Source of the DNA: Alphaproteobacteria bacterium
Lineage (GTDB): Bacteria > Pseudomonadota > Alphaproteobacteria > Rhizobiales > Rhizobiaceae
Assembly (NCBI GenBank): GCA_017308345.1
Contig: JAFKFE010000517.1
Coordinates: forward strand, 1 to 10,693
Direction of reading: 5' to 3'
DNA length: 10,693 nt
Positions 1 to 7,106 of this stretch are shown here, one piece after another. The position numbers and the translations under genes are program-made. The notes below the pieces were generated by a model. It was not told where the DNA came from and ran no database searches. It saw only the letters and a list, made by a program, of their open reading frames with translations. Each line of letters starts with the position of its first letter. The stretch's first letter is position 1.

Positions 1-1154
1 ACCTGCTTGGTGACGTCGAGCAGCATGTCGATCTCGCGCTTCTGGGCCTCGCCGCGCACCAGCCGCTCCATCACCCGCCACATCCAGCCCGTGCCTTCGC
101 GGCACGGCGTGCACTGGCCGCAGCTCTCATGCTTATAGAAGTAGGAGAGCCTGGCGATCGCCTTCACGACATCGGTCGACTTGTCCATGACGATCACGGC
201 CGCCGTACCGAGACCGGATTTCAGGTCGCGCAGCGCGTCGAAATCCATCGGCGCGTCCATGATCTGCTCGGCCGGGACCAGAGGCACCGAGGCGCCGCCC
301 GGGATGACCGCGAGCAGATTGTCCCAACCGCCGCGGATGCCACCGCAATGCGTCTCGATCAGCTCGCGGAACGGGATCGACATCGCTTCTTCGAAGGTGC
401 ACGGGTTGTTGACGTGGCCGGACACGCAGAACAGCTTGGTGCCGGCATTGTTCGGCCGGCCGAAGGACGAGAACCAGGCAGCACCCCGCCGCAGGATGGT
501 CGGGGCCACCGCGATCGATTCGACGTTGTTGACGGTCGTCGGACAGCCATAGAGGCCGACATTGGCCGGGAACGGCGGCTTCAGTCGCGGCTGGCCCTTC
601 TTGCCTTCCAGGCTTTCGAGCAGCGCGGTCTCCTCGCCGCAGATATAGGCCCCAGCGCCATGATGCATGTAGACGTCGAAGTCGTAGCCGGACGTGTTGT
701 TCTTGCCGATGAGCTTGGCGGCATAGGCCTCGTCGATCGCGCGCTGCAGCGCCTCGCGCTCGCGGATGAACTCGCCGCGCACATAGATGTAGGCGGCGAT
801 AGCACCCATGGCGAAGCCGGCGACCAGCGCCCCCTCGACCAGCGTGTGCGGATCGTTGCGCAGGATGTCGCGGTCCTTGCAGGTGCCGGGCTCCGATTCG
901 TCCGCATTGATGACCAGATAGCTCGGACGGCCGTCGCTCTGCTTGGGCATGAACGACCATTTCAGGCCGGTCGGGAAGCCGGCGCCGCCGCGACCGCGCA
1001 GGCCGGACGCCTTCATCTCGTTAACGATCCAGTCGCGCCCCTTGGCGATGAGGCCTGGCGTATCGTCCCAGATGCCGCGCGACTGCGCGCCGGCCAGCGA
1101 CTTGTCGAAGAGGCCGTAGATGTTGGTGAAGATGCGGTCTTTGTCCTGAAGCAT
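1..1154 (-). CDS. nuoF: NADH-quinone oxidoreductase subunit F, NADH/FMN-binding (partial, C-terminus off window)
   Basis: NuoF carries the NADH site, FMN and Fe-S cluster N3 of complex I and is where electrons from NADH enter, on the cytoplasmic peripheral arm. The reading frame starts at the ATG whose last base is 1154 and stays open to the window edge, giving 384 codons; the family is usually about 430-440 residues, so roughly the last 50 are missing. Visible motifs are the glycine-rich NADH/FMN loop [10 protein letters not shown] at residues 54-63, [13 protein letters not shown] at 167-179, and [12 protein letters not shown] at 343-354, which holds three of the four N3 cysteines (C345, C348, C351); the fourth lies beyond the edge. 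It follows nuoE by 10 bases, and a GAGGGACGAG ribosome-binding stretch overlaps the nuoE stop. Nothing in the visible part suggests damage. Confidence 0.97.
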   Translation of the reverse strand, partial: MLQDKDRIFTNIYGLFDKSLAGAQSRGIWDDTPGLIAKGRDWIVNEMKASGLRGRGGAGFPTGLKWSFMPKQSDGRPSYLVINADESEPGTCKDRDILRNDPHTLVEGALVAGFAMGAIAAYIYVRGEFIREREALQRAIDEAYAAKLIGKNNTSGYDFDVYMHHGAGAYICGEETALLESLEGKKGQPRLKPPFPANVGLYGCPTTVNNVESIAVAPTILRRGAAWFSSFGRPNNAGTKLFCVSGHVNNPCTFEEAMSIPFRELIETHCGGIRGGWDNLLAVIPGGASVPLVPAEQIMDAPMDFDALRDLKSGLGTAAVIVMDKSTDVVKAIARLSYFYKHESCGQCTPCREGTGWMWRVMERLVRGEAQKREIDMLLDVTKQ

Positions 1155-1164
1155 TTCTCGTCCC

Positions 1165-2292
1165 TCAGACCGGCTTCTTGCCGAAGACGCGGATGTATTC
1201 GGCAACGCCGCCCTTGGCGAGCGCCTTGGCCTGCTTCACCCAGTCGTCGCGATCGATGCGGCCGTGGAAGCTGAGATAGCCGTCGACCCATTCGCGCTCG
1301 GCCTTCTTCCAGGAGGCGACCTGCGCGAAGGTGTAGATGCCCAGCGAATGCAGCGTTCCTTCGATCTTCGGGCCGACGCCGGAGATCAGCTTCAGATCGT
1401 CGACCGCCGCCGGCTTCTCGATGCCGGCCGGACGATTCTTGTCGTCGAGTGAAGGTTTTGCCGGCTTGGCGGCGGCAGCCTTGGCCGGTGCCGTCTTCGC
1501 CGTATCCACAGCCGCGAGCTTGGCCGGAGCGGGAGCCGAGGGCGCTGCCGTAGCAGGTGCCGCTGCCACCGGCGCAGGAGTAGGTGTCGCCGGCGCGGCA
1601 GCCGGCGCTGCGGCAGCTGCATCCTTGGCGGCCTTAGCTGCTGCCTTGGCTTCCTTGTCGCGCGTCGACTTGAGGATCGCCTTTTCGCTAGTCAGCGTCT
1701 TCAAGCCACCGGCCGGCTCGGAGCCGTGGCGGCCGTTCTGCGGACCGGGCTTCACCTCCGCGCCCTTGCCGGCGTCGTAGAGATCGATGATCTCGGCCAG
1801 CCGCTCGGGCGTCAGGTCCTCGAACGTGTCCTTGAAGATCATGACCATCGGCGCGTTGACGCAGGCGCCGAGGCATTCGACCTCCTCCCACGACAGCGTG
1901 CCCTTGTCGTTGGTGTGGAACTGATCGTGGTGGATCTTCGAGCGGCACACATCCATCAGCGCTTCCGAGCCGCGCAGCATGCAGGGCGTGGTGCCACACA
2001 CCTGGATATGCGCGCGGGTGCCGACCGGATTGAGCTGGTATTGCGTGTAGAAGGTCGCGACTTCAAGGCCGCGGATGCGTGGCATGCCGAGCATGTCGGA
2101 GATCGTTTCGATCGCCGCCTTGGTGACCCACCCCTCCTGCTCCTGCGCGATCATCAGCAGAGGGATGATGGCCGACTGTTCGCGCCCCTTCGGGTATTTG
2201 GCGATCCACTGCTGCACTGCCGCCGCATTCTCCTTGTTGAAGGCGAAGGAGGCGGGCTGGAGGCTGGCTTCTGCGAGACGACGGACTGACAT
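1165..2292 (-). CDS. nuoE: NADH-quinone oxidoreductase subunit E with C-terminal Ala/Pro linker and helix-hairpin-helix-like domain
   Basis: NuoE is the thioredoxin-like subunit that holds [2Fe-2S] cluster N1a next to the FMN of NuoF. Residues about 15-175 are the core domain, with the expected ligands C99, C104, C140 and C144 (C-x4-C and C-x3-C). At 375 residues the protein is more than twice the length of the core family (about 160-220). The excess is a low-complexity Lys/Ala/Pro-rich linker at about 205-285, then a compact domain at about 297-372 containing [20 protein letters not shown], a typical helix-hairpin-helix motif. My recollection is that long NuoE proteins of this kind occur in rhizobia, so the extension is probably lineage-typical and not a recent fusion; its role is unknown. 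The ATG follows the nuoD TAA stop with no gap, so translation is probably coupled. A GGTGAGG stretch lies about 10 bases upstream inside nuoD. Confidence 0.96.
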   Translation of the reverse strand: MSVRRLAEASLQPASFAFNKENAAAVQQWIAKYPKGREQSAIIPLLMIAQEQEGWVTKAAIETISDMLGMPRIRGLEVATFYTQYQLNPVGTRAHIQVCGTTPCMLRGSEALMDVCRSKIHHDQFHTNDKGTLSWEEVECLGACVNAPMVMIFKDTFEDLTPERLAEIIDLYDAGKGAEVKPGPQNGRHGSEPAGGLKTLTSEKAILKSTRDKEAKAAAKAAKDAAAAAPAAAPATPTPAPVAAAPATAAPSAPAPAKLAAVDTAKTAPAKAAAAKPAKPSLDDKNRPAGIEKPAAVDDLKLISGVGPKIEGTLHSLGIYTFAQVASWKKAEREWVDGYLSFHGRIDRDDWVKQAKALAKGGVAEYIRVFGKKPV

Positions 2293-3483
2293 TTAGCGAT
2301 CGACCTCACCAAACACGATGTCGAGGGAGCCCAGCACGGCGGTGACGTCGGCCAGCATGTGGCCGCGGCACAGGAAATCCATGGCCTGCAGATGTGCGAA
2401 ACCGGGCGCGCGCAGCTTGCAGCGGTAGGGCTTGTTGGTGCCGTCGGAGACGAGATAGACGCCGAATTCGCCCTTCGGCGCCTCGACGGCGGCGTAAACC
2501 TCGCCGGCCGGCACGCGGTAGCCCTCGGTATAAAGCTTGAAGTGATGGATCAGCGCTTCCATCGATCGCTTCATCGCCGCGCGCTTCGGCGGCACCACCT
2601 TGCCGTCCAGGTTCGACACCGGGCCGGTGCTTTCCTTGCCGAGCAGGAGATCGACGCACTGGCGCATGATCCTGGCCGATTGGCGCATCTCTTCCATGCG
2701 CACGAGATACCGGTCGTAGCAGTCACCGTTCTTGCCGATCGGGATGTCGAAATCCATCTCGGAGTAGCATTCATAGGGCTGCGATTTACGCAGGTCCCAA
2801 GCAGCGCCCGAACCGCGCACCATCACGCCAGAAAAACCCCAGGCCCAGGCGTCGGCCAGCGACACGGTGCCGATGTCGACATTGCGCTGCTTGAAGATGC
2901 GGTTGGGCGTGAGCAGCGCGTCGAGGTCGTCGATCGACTTCAGGAACGGGTCGATCCACTTGCCGATGTCCTCGACCAGCTTCTGCGGCAGATCCTGATG
3001 CACGCCGCCCGGCCGGAAATAGGCCGCATGCATGCGCGAACCGGAGGCGCGTTCGTAGAACACCATGAGCTTTTCGCGCTCGACGAAGCCCCATAGCGGC
3101 GGCGTCAGCGCGCCGACGTCCATCGCCTGCGTCGTCACATTGAGGATGTGCGACATGATGCGGCCCATCTCGGAATAGAGCACGCGAATCAGCTGGCCGC
3201 GCTTCGGCACCTCGATGCCGAGCAGGCGCTCGGCCGCAAGCGCGAAGGCATGTTCCTGGTTCATCGGCGCGCAATAGTCGAGCCGGTCGAGATAAGGCAC
3301 CGCCTGCAGATAGGTCTTGGCCTCTATCAGCTTCTCGGTGCCGCGGTGGAGCAGGCCGATATGCGGATCGACGCGGTCGACCACCTCGCCGTCCAGTTCC
3401 AGCACCAGGCGCAAAACGCCATGCGCCGCAGGGTGCTGCGGACCGAAGTTGATGTTGAAGTTGCGGACGGAGGTCTCAGCCAT
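2293..3483 (-). CDS. nuoD: NADH-quinone oxidoreductase subunit D (49 kDa subunit)
   Basis: NuoD forms much of the quinone-reduction chamber at the junction of the peripheral and membrane arms and is related to the large subunit of [NiFe] hydrogenases. The 396-residue length is normal. The N-terminus has GPQHPAAHG at residues 14-22 and [12 protein letters not shown] at 41-52, both hallmarks of the family. By motif alignment H21 and Y70 correspond to the quinone-head-group His and Tyr known from the Thermus enzyme (Nqo4). The C-terminus ends in the conserved [13 protein letters not shown]. It uses the ATG ending at 3483; a weak AGGGG lies about 9 bases upstream. Unlike the other nuo genes it is not adjacent to its upstream partner: 478 bases separate it from nuoC, occupied by the four-helix-bundle gene and its flanking repeats. 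Its expression must therefore read through that insert or use an internal promoter. Confidence 0.97.
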   Translation of the reverse strand: MAETSVRNFNINFGPQHPAAHGVLRLVLELDGEVVDRVDPHIGLLHRGTEKLIEAKTYLQAVPYLDRLDYCAPMNQEHAFALAAERLLGIEVPKRGQLIRVLYSEMGRIMSHILNVTTQAMDVGALTPPLWGFVEREKLMVFYERASGSRMHAAYFRPGGVHQDLPQKLVEDIGKWIDPFLKSIDDLDALLTPNRIFKQRNVDIGTVSLADAWAWGFSGVMVRGSGAAWDLRKSQPYECYSEMDFDIPIGKNGDCYDRYLVRMEEMRQSARIMRQCVDLLLGKESTGPVSNLDGKVVPPKRAAMKRSMEALIHHFKLYTEGYRVPAGEVYAAVEAPKGEFGVYLVSDGTNKPYRCKLRAPGFAHLQAMDFLCRGHMLADVTAVLGSLDIVFGEVDR

Positions 3484-3503
3484 CGTGGCGCCCCTGGCGA
3501 AGA

Positions 3504-3529
3504 GTCAGTAGTGAGTAGTGAGTAGTAGT
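3504..3529 (+). repeat. AGTAGTG-type repeat array, left end of the inserted cassette
   Basis: Read on the plus strand, this stretch is built of nearly three tandem AGTAGTG-like heptamers preceded by GTC. It lies 20 bases from the nuoD start and 20 bases from the stop codon of the four-helix-bundle gene. Reverse-complemented relatives of the same units lie on the other side of that gene at 3937-3966, so the two arrays face each other as imperfect inverted repeats. Nothing comparable was noticed elsewhere in the window. Confidence 0.8.
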
Positions 3530-3549
3530 CATCAATCTCAATGCCTGCT

Positions 3550-3927
3550 TCATTCCGCCTGCTTGGCCTGCACGGTTCTGATCAGAGATCGCGTCATCTT
3601 TCCAATCTCTTCGCACCGCAATAGCAGCTCAGTCTCGTTGTCTCTTTCCAGCATACCGATCCGACATGCCAGCAATATGTGCGTTTCCAGTTCCTTCAAC
3701 GAACCCTGCGCCATGCGCAGAAATTGAACGAAAGAACCCCTATTCTCACGACCGTACCCTTCAGCGATGTTCGCGGCGATAGACACCGCCGAGCGGCGCA
3801 TCTGGGAGTTCATTCCATAGATCTCGTCTCTCGGAAAACCTTTGGTGACGCGATAACAGTCCTCGGCAAGCACCATCGCCGATTGCCACACCACCAAATC
3901 GCGATAAGATTCAATCTTCTTTCCCAA
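3550..3927 (-). CDS. Four-helix-bundle protein, 23S rRNA intervening-sequence / Avd-like family, inserted between nuoC and nuoD
   Basis: The 125-residue product matches the small all-helical family first seen as open reading frames inside 23S rRNA intervening sequences (the S23/IVP family) and related to the Avd accessory protein of diversity-generating retroelements. Family landmarks are present in order: KIESYRDLVVWQSAM (4-18), TKGFPRDEIYGMNSQMRRS (28-46), SIAANIAEGYGR (49-60), FLRMAQGSLKELETHI (69-84). The molecular role is unknown; Avd is a pentamer that binds nucleic acid, but that cannot be transferred with confidence. The chosen start is TTG at 3925-3927, because the family usually begins a few residues before KIESYRDL and AGGGAAGGAA lies just upstream; the next ATG (codon 18) would remove conserved sequence. 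It has no link to complex I, is flanked by inverted repeats, and its GC content is about 50-55% in three hand-counted 60-base samples against 70% in one nuoD sample. This points to acquired DNA. Confidence 0.9.
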   Translation of the reverse strand: MGKKIESYRDLVVWQSAMVLAEDCYRVTKGFPRDEIYGMNSQMRRSAVSIAANIAEGYGRENRGSFVQFLRMAQGSLKELETHILLACRIGMLERDNETELLLRCEEIGKMTRSLIRTVQAKQAE

Positions 3928-3936
3928 TTCCTTCCC

Positions 3937-3966
3937 TACTGACCACTCACTACTTCTCTACTCACT
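3937..3966 (-). repeat. AGTAGTG-type repeat array, right end of the inserted cassette, overlapping the nuoC stop
   Basis: On the minus strand this reads CAGTGAGTAG, then AGA, then AGTAGTGAGTGGTCAGT, so it contains the same AGTGAGTAG/AGTAGTGAG units as the left array in inverted orientation, less perfectly tandem. The nuoC TGA stop (3962-3964) is the TGA of its first CAGTGAG, and its inner end leads straight into the ribosome-binding stretch of the four-helix-bundle gene. Confidence 0.75.
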
Positions 3967-4564
3967 GTTTCGCCCTCTCGTCGCCGGGCAGCACATAGTC
4001 GGTGCCTTCCCAAGGCGAGAGAAAATCGAAATTGCGGAATTCCTGCTTGAGCTCGACCGGCTCGTAGATGACCCGCTTGGCCTCGTCGTCGTAGCGCACC
4101 TCGACGAAACCGGTCAGCGGGAAATCCTTGCGCAGCGGATGCCCCTCGAAGCCGTAGTCCGTCAGGATCCGGCGCAGGTCCGGGTGGCCGGTGAACAGCA
4201 CGCCGTAGAGGTCGTAGGTCTCGCGCTCGTACCAGTCGGCGCCGGGATAGACGGCCGTCAGCGACGGCACCAGGGTCTCTTCGTCGGCCTGGACCTTGAG
4301 GCGGATGCGCACATTCTGCTTCGGCGACAGAAGGTGATAGACGACGTCGAAGCGCTTGGCGCGCGACGGATAGTCGGCGCCGGAAATGTCGATGATCGAG
4401 ATGAACTGGCAGCGCGCATCGTCGCGCAGGAAGGTCGCCACTTCGATCAGATTGCCCGGCTCGACGGAGACGGTCAGCTCGCCATAGGCAAGCACGGCCT
4501 CGCCGATGCGGCCGGAGAGCTTCTCGCCCAGATAGGTGGAGAGTTCGTTCAACGCCTGGGTCAT
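3962..4564 (-). CDS. nuoC: NADH-quinone oxidoreductase subunit C (30 kDa subunit)
   Basis: NuoC is a structural subunit of the complex I peripheral arm, packed against NuoD and NuoB. The 200-residue product carries the 30 kDa-subunit signature [20 protein letters not shown] at residues 113-132 (continuing ILTD), followed by the conserved [22 protein letters not shown]. The ATG ending at 4564 was chosen over a longer in-frame extension to 4735 because the protein from that point has the family N-terminus, lies 4 bases from the nuoB stop and has GGTGAG just upstream; the longer frame would only shadow nuoB. The last codon and stop (CAG TGA) fall in the repeat bordering the inserted four-helix-bundle cassette, so the extreme C-terminus may have been altered by the insertion. 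Confidence 0.97.
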   Translation of the reverse strand: MTQALNELSTYLGEKLSGRIGEAVLAYGELTVSVEPGNLIEVATFLRDDARCQFISIIDISGADYPSRAKRFDVVYHLLSPKQNVRIRLKVQADEETLVPSLTAVYPGADWYERETYDLYGVLFTGHPDLRRILTDYGFEGHPLRKDFPLTGFVEVRYDDEAKRVIYEPVELKQEFRNFDFLSPWEGTDYVLPGDERAKQ

Positions 4565-4568
4565 CGGC

Positions 4569-5150
4569 TCACCGTTCGATCGTGCCGGTGCGGCGAATCT
4601 TCTTCTGCAGAAGGAGAATGCCGTAGAGCAGCGCTTCCGCGCTCGGCGGGCAGCCGGGCACATAGATGTCGACCGGCACGACGCGGTCGCAGCCGCGCAC
4701 CACCGAATAGGAATAGTGGTAATAGCCGCCGCCATTGGCGCAGGAGCCCATTGAGATGACGTAGCGCGGCTCCGGCATCTGGTCGTAGACCTTGCGCAGT
4801 GCCGGCGCCATCTTGTTGGTCAGCGTGCCGGCGACGATCATGATGTCGGACTGGCGCGGGGAAGCGCGCGGCGCGACGCCGAAACGCTCAGAGTCATAGC
4901 GCGGCATCGAGGTGTGGATCATCTCGACCGCGCAGCAGGCGAGGCCGAAGGTCATGAACATCAGCGAGCCGCTGCGCGCCCAGGTGATCAGCGCTTCGGT
5001 TGAAGTGACGAGGAACCCCTTGTCGGCCAGCTCGTCGTTGATCTGCAGGAAGAAGGGATCATCCTCTCCCACCGGCCTGCCGGTATTGGGGTCGATGATG
5101 CCCTTGGGCTTCGGCGCGACGAGGGTGCCTGAACTGTCGTTCAATCCCAT
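4569..5150 (-). CDS. nuoB: NADH-quinone oxidoreductase subunit B (Fe-S cluster N2 subunit)
   Basis: NuoB (PSST homologue) binds the terminal [4Fe-4S] cluster N2, which passes electrons to quinone at the NuoB/NuoD interface. The 193-residue product has the four N2 ligands in the family arrangement: adjacent C72 and C73 in [10 protein letters not shown]137 in GSCANGG and C167 in [14 protein letters not shown]. The frame is open upstream to 5369, but that part is nuoA read in another frame. The ATG ending at 5150 gives the usual N-terminus and has AAGGAG 7 bases upstream. It overlaps the end of nuoA by 10 bases and is followed by nuoC after 4 bases, so nuoABC are very likely translated from one message. 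Confidence 0.97.
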   Translation of the reverse strand: MGLNDSSGTLVAPKPKGIIDPNTGRPVGEDDPFFLQINDELADKGFLVTSTEALITWARSGSLMFMTFGLACCAVEMIHTSMPRYDSERFGVAPRASPRQSDIMIVAGTLTNKMAPALRKVYDQMPEPRYVISMGSCANGGGYYHYSYSVVRGCDRVVPVDIYVPGCPPSAEALLYGILLLQKKIRRTGTIER

Positions 5151-5506
5151 TCCAGCGCTCCTTTTTTCCATTCGTAGGCAAAGCCGATGGTCAGCACCGC
5201 CAGGAACACCATCATCGACCAGAAGCCGAGCATGCCGAGCTTCGAGAAGGACACCGCCCACGGGAACAGGAAGGCGACCTCGAGATCGAAGATGATGAAC
5301 AGGATCGACACCAGGTAGAAGCGGATGTCGAACTTCATGCGGGCGTCGTCGAACGAGTTGAACCCGCATTCATATGCCGAGAGCTTTTCCGGATCGGGAT
5401 TGCGGTAGGCGACCAGAAACGGCGCTATCAGCAGCGCCAGGCCGACAACCAGCGCCACGGCGATGAAAAGGACGATCGGCAGGTATGAACTCAGGAGTGC
5501 GCTCAT
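5141..5506 (-). CDS. nuoA: NADH-quinone oxidoreductase subunit A (membrane subunit)
   Basis: NuoA (ND3 homologue) is a small membrane-arm subunit near the quinone site. The 121-residue product has three hydrophobic segments at about 8-33, 62-82 and 92-112. The loop between the first two carries the ND3-type sequence [24 protein letters not shown] (about 43-66, with the conserved Cys of the ND3 loop), and [12 protein letters not shown] follows. It is the first gene of the operon. AAGGAAAG lies about 10 bases before the ATG, and the coding end overlaps nuoB by 10 bases. Length and features are typical. Confidence 0.97.
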   Translation of the reverse strand: MSALLSSYLPIVLFIAVALVVGLALLIAPFLVAYRNPDPEKLSAYECGFNSFDDARMKFDIRFYLVSILFIIFDLEVAFLFPWAVSFSKLGMLGFWSMMVFLAVLTIGFAYEWKKGALEWD

Positions 5507-5625
5507 GCGGCGGCTTTCCTTAGGCGGGGCAGTTCACTTTGATTACAGCAACGAACTCTAATGCGGAAGCGTGACAGTTTAACCGCTGAACCGTTTTAGG
5601 AGGCCCATGCTGCAACGCGGCGAGG

Positions 5626-5657
5626 GTTAGCGCAGCGGTTTCGGTGACGCAAGTCAA
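5626..5657 (-). promoter_or_regulatory. Possible promoter of the nuo operon
   Basis: On the minus strand TTGACT (5652-5657) is a good -35 match. It is followed after 18-20 bases by GCGCTA/GCTAAC (5626-5633) as a weak -10. The site is about 120-150 bases before nuoA and points towards it. The -10 is poor and spacing is at the long end, so this is a candidate only. Confidence 0.3.
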
Positions 5658-5828
5658 ACCTTGTTCAAATCGCGGCCCTGGACGCCTTATCGGAAGAAAC
5701 TGGTCCGATCCGCTCCTGTTTGATTTCCTTCACTTTTTACTCCACTTTTCTCTCCTGACATATCTCCCGCCATTTGCCTGCTAGCATGGCCGGAATCACC
5801 GGCTAAAAATCCAACGGACGATCGGGGC

Positions 5829-5833
5829 AAGGA
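5829..5833 (+). promoter_or_regulatory. Ribosome-binding site deciding the ycaQ-like start
   Basis: AAGGA lies 7 bases before the ATG at 5841 and only 4 before the in-frame TTG at 5838. The spacing favours the ATG as the real start. Confidence 0.65.
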
Positions 5834-5840
5834 CAGCTTG

Positions 5841-7040
5841 ATGAAGGAGAAAATCTCGCTCGCCATGGCCAGGCGCATCGCGCTGGGCGCGCAAGGCTTC
5901 AGCGACGCTCGGCCTGGCGGAGTTCCGGATCGCCGGCATCTGGCGCGCGTGCTTTCGCGAACCGGCCTCCTGCAGATCGATTCCGTGAGCGCCGTGGTGC
6001 GCGCTCACTATATGCCGCTCTATTCGCGCCTCGGCCCCTATCCGCTTGCGCTGCTCGACAACGCCGCCATCGGCCGCAAGCGCGCGGTCTTTGAATATTG
6101 GGCGCATGAGGCGTCGTTCCTGCCCGTCGAGAGCTACCCTTTGATGCGTTGGCGCATGCAGCGCGCCGAACAGGGCGATGAGATGTATCTCGGCCTGGCG
6201 AAATGGGGCCGCGAGCGAAAGGAAATGATCGACGAGATATATAGAGAGGTCGCCGATCGCGGCCCGATCGCTGCCTCCGACATCGAGGGCCACAAGGGCA
6301 ATGGCGGCTGGTGGGGCTGGAGCGAGGCCAAGCATGCCTTCGAATGGCTGTTTTGGGCCGGCCGCATCACCACCGCCTACCGGCGTGGCTTCGAACGCTA
6401 TTACGACCTGCCCGAGCGCGTTTTGCCGCAGGCCGTGCTCGATTTGCCCGTGCCCGCGGTCGAGGACGCGCATCGCGAATTGCTGCGCATCTCGGCCCGC
6501 GCCCACGGCATCGCCACCTATGGCGACCTGCGCGACTATTTTCGTCTCGCGCCGGGCGACACGAAGGACCGCATCGAGGAACTGGTCGAAGCCGGCGAAT
6601 TGCTGCCGGTAAAGGTCGAAGGCTGGGACAAGCCTGCCTACCTCCATAAGGACGCGCGCTTCCCGCGCCGGATCGAGGCACGCGCCCTGCTCGCGCCGTT
6701 TGATCCAGTGGTTTTCGAACGCACGCGTACCGAAAAGCTGTTTGGTTTCCGCTATCGTATCGAGATCTACACGCCGGCCGAAAAGCGCCAATACGGCTAT
6801 TACGTGCTGCCCTTCCTGCTCGGCGACCGCATCGTCGCCCGGGTCGATCTGCGCGCCGACCGCCCCGCGAGTGTCCTGCGCGTCCATGCCGCTTACGCCG
6901 AGGCCGGCGCTCCCCCTGAAACCGCCGCCCAGCTCTTCGACGAGCTGAAGCAGATGCAGGGATGGCTTGGCCTCGAGGCGATCGAAGTGACGCCGGCCGG
7001 CGACCTCGGACCGGCGCTGGCCGACATCGCGGTGTCGTAG
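5841..7040 (+). CDS. YcaQ/AlkX-like DNA glycosylase (winged-helix HTH_42 family)
   Basis: The 399-residue protein belongs to the winged-helix family (Pfam HTH_42) of E. coli YcaQ, now called AlkX, and Streptomyces AlkZ. These enzymes remove bulky alkylated bases and unhook interstrand crosslinks by base excision. The AlkX subgroup is marked by a catalytic Q-hydrophobic-D motif, and here LLQIDSVSAVVRAHY places it at Q45-I46-D47. Other family-like stretches are YWAHEASFLPVE (about 91-102) and LLAPFDPVVFERTRTEKLFGFRYRIEIY (about 284-311). Length is close to E. coli YcaQ (about 410). Assignment to the family is strong from the sequence; crosslink repair here is inferred from characterised relatives. 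A candidate LexA box lies just downstream of its stop, not upstream, so the gene itself shows no SOS control. The last nine sense codons and stop belong to a 41-base sequence repeated 509 bases further on. Confidence 0.88.
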   Translation: MKEKISLAMARRIALGAQGFSDARPGGVPDRRHLARVLSRTGLLQIDSVSAVVRAHYMPLYSRLGPYPLALLDNAAIGRKRAVFEYWAHEASFLPVESYPLMRWRMQRAEQGDEMYLGLAKWGRERKEMIDEIYREVADRGPIAASDIEGHKGNGGWWGWSEAKHAFEWLFWAGRITTAYRRGFERYYDLPERVLPQAVLDLPVPAVEDAHRELLRISARAHGIATYGDLRDYFRLAPGDTKDRIEELVEAGELLPVKVEGWDKPAYLHKDARFPRRIEARALLAPFDPVVFERTRTEKLFGFRYRIEIYTPAEKRQYGYYVLPFLLGDRIVARVDLRADRPASVLRVHAAYAEAGAPPETAAQLFDELKQMQGWLGLEAIEVTPAGDLGPALADIAVS

Positions 7041-7053
7041 CAGCGCGTTGACA
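7013..7053 (+). repeat. Direct repeat copy 1 (3' end of the ycaQ-like gene plus TTGACA)
   Basis: This 41-base stretch starts GGCGCTGGCC, contains the last codons and TAG of the ycaQ-like gene within GCGGTGTCGTAGC, and ends GCGTTGACA. It matches 7522-7562 at 36 of 41 positions by hand alignment without gaps. The copy encodes the C-terminal ALADIAVS. Confidence 0.85.
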
Positions 7054-7076
7054 AACAACCAGAACAAAAATAGAAC
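7048..7076 (+). promoter_or_regulatory. LexA-box (SOS-type) promoter: TTGACA -35, TAGAAC -10, GAAC-N7-GAAC operator
   Basis: TTGACA at 7048-7053 is followed after exactly 17 bases by TAGAAC at 7071-7076, a plausible sigma-70-type promoter. GAAC at 7062-7065 and GAAC at 7073-7076 are separated by 7 bases, matching the alphaproteobacterial LexA operator (GTTC-N7-GTTC read on the other strand). The operator covers the spacer and -10, where a repressor would block transcription. That LexA binds here is inferred from the motif and its position; the downstream target is the small gene at 7107. Confidence 0.7.
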
Positions 7077-7106
7077 AAAGCTTGCTATGAACCGAGCTTT
7101 GGTTTG

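Larger units (their letters stand above)
5507..5840. other. Divergent intergenic region between nuoA (minus) and the ycaQ-like gene (plus)
   Basis: About 330 bases hold no convincing gene. The nuoA leader side contains a possible promoter (listed separately) and an 8-base inverted repeat, AACCGCTG at 5581-5588 and CAGCGGTT at 5633-5640, of unknown meaning. The half near the ycaQ-like gene has a pyrimidine-rich stretch at about 5718-5770 and a small GCCGG/CCGGC stem (5789-5793 with 5799-5803) followed by TAAAAAT. I could not pick a convincing promoter for the ycaQ-like gene. Confidence 0.5.

Noticed and set aside
129..1274. 381-codon plus-strand open frame opposite nuoF/nuoE
   Set aside because: It lies antisense to well-supported nuoF and nuoE; long antisense frames are expected in GC-rich coding DNA and it shows no recognisable motif.
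3550..3927. 23S rRNA intervening sequence
   Set aside because: The gene family is the one found in such sequences, but the surroundings are nuoC and nuoD and no rRNA sequence is present.
3484..3966. Insertion sequence or diversity-generating retroelement around the four-helix-bundle gene
   Set aside because: No transposase, reverse transcriptase, template/variable repeat pair or target-site duplication is visible; only the single gene and the short repeat arrays are present.
5687..5878. 63-codon minus-strand frame in the nuoA/ycaQ-like intergenic region
   Set aside because: It overlaps the start and ribosome-binding site of the ycaQ-like gene on the opposite strand and has no recognisable features.
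5796..7067. 423-codon minus-strand open frame opposite the ycaQ-like gene
   Set aside because: The plus-strand frame has family motifs, a good ribosome-binding site and a catalytic motif; the antisense frame has low-complexity His/Arg/Ala-rich content typical of a shadow.
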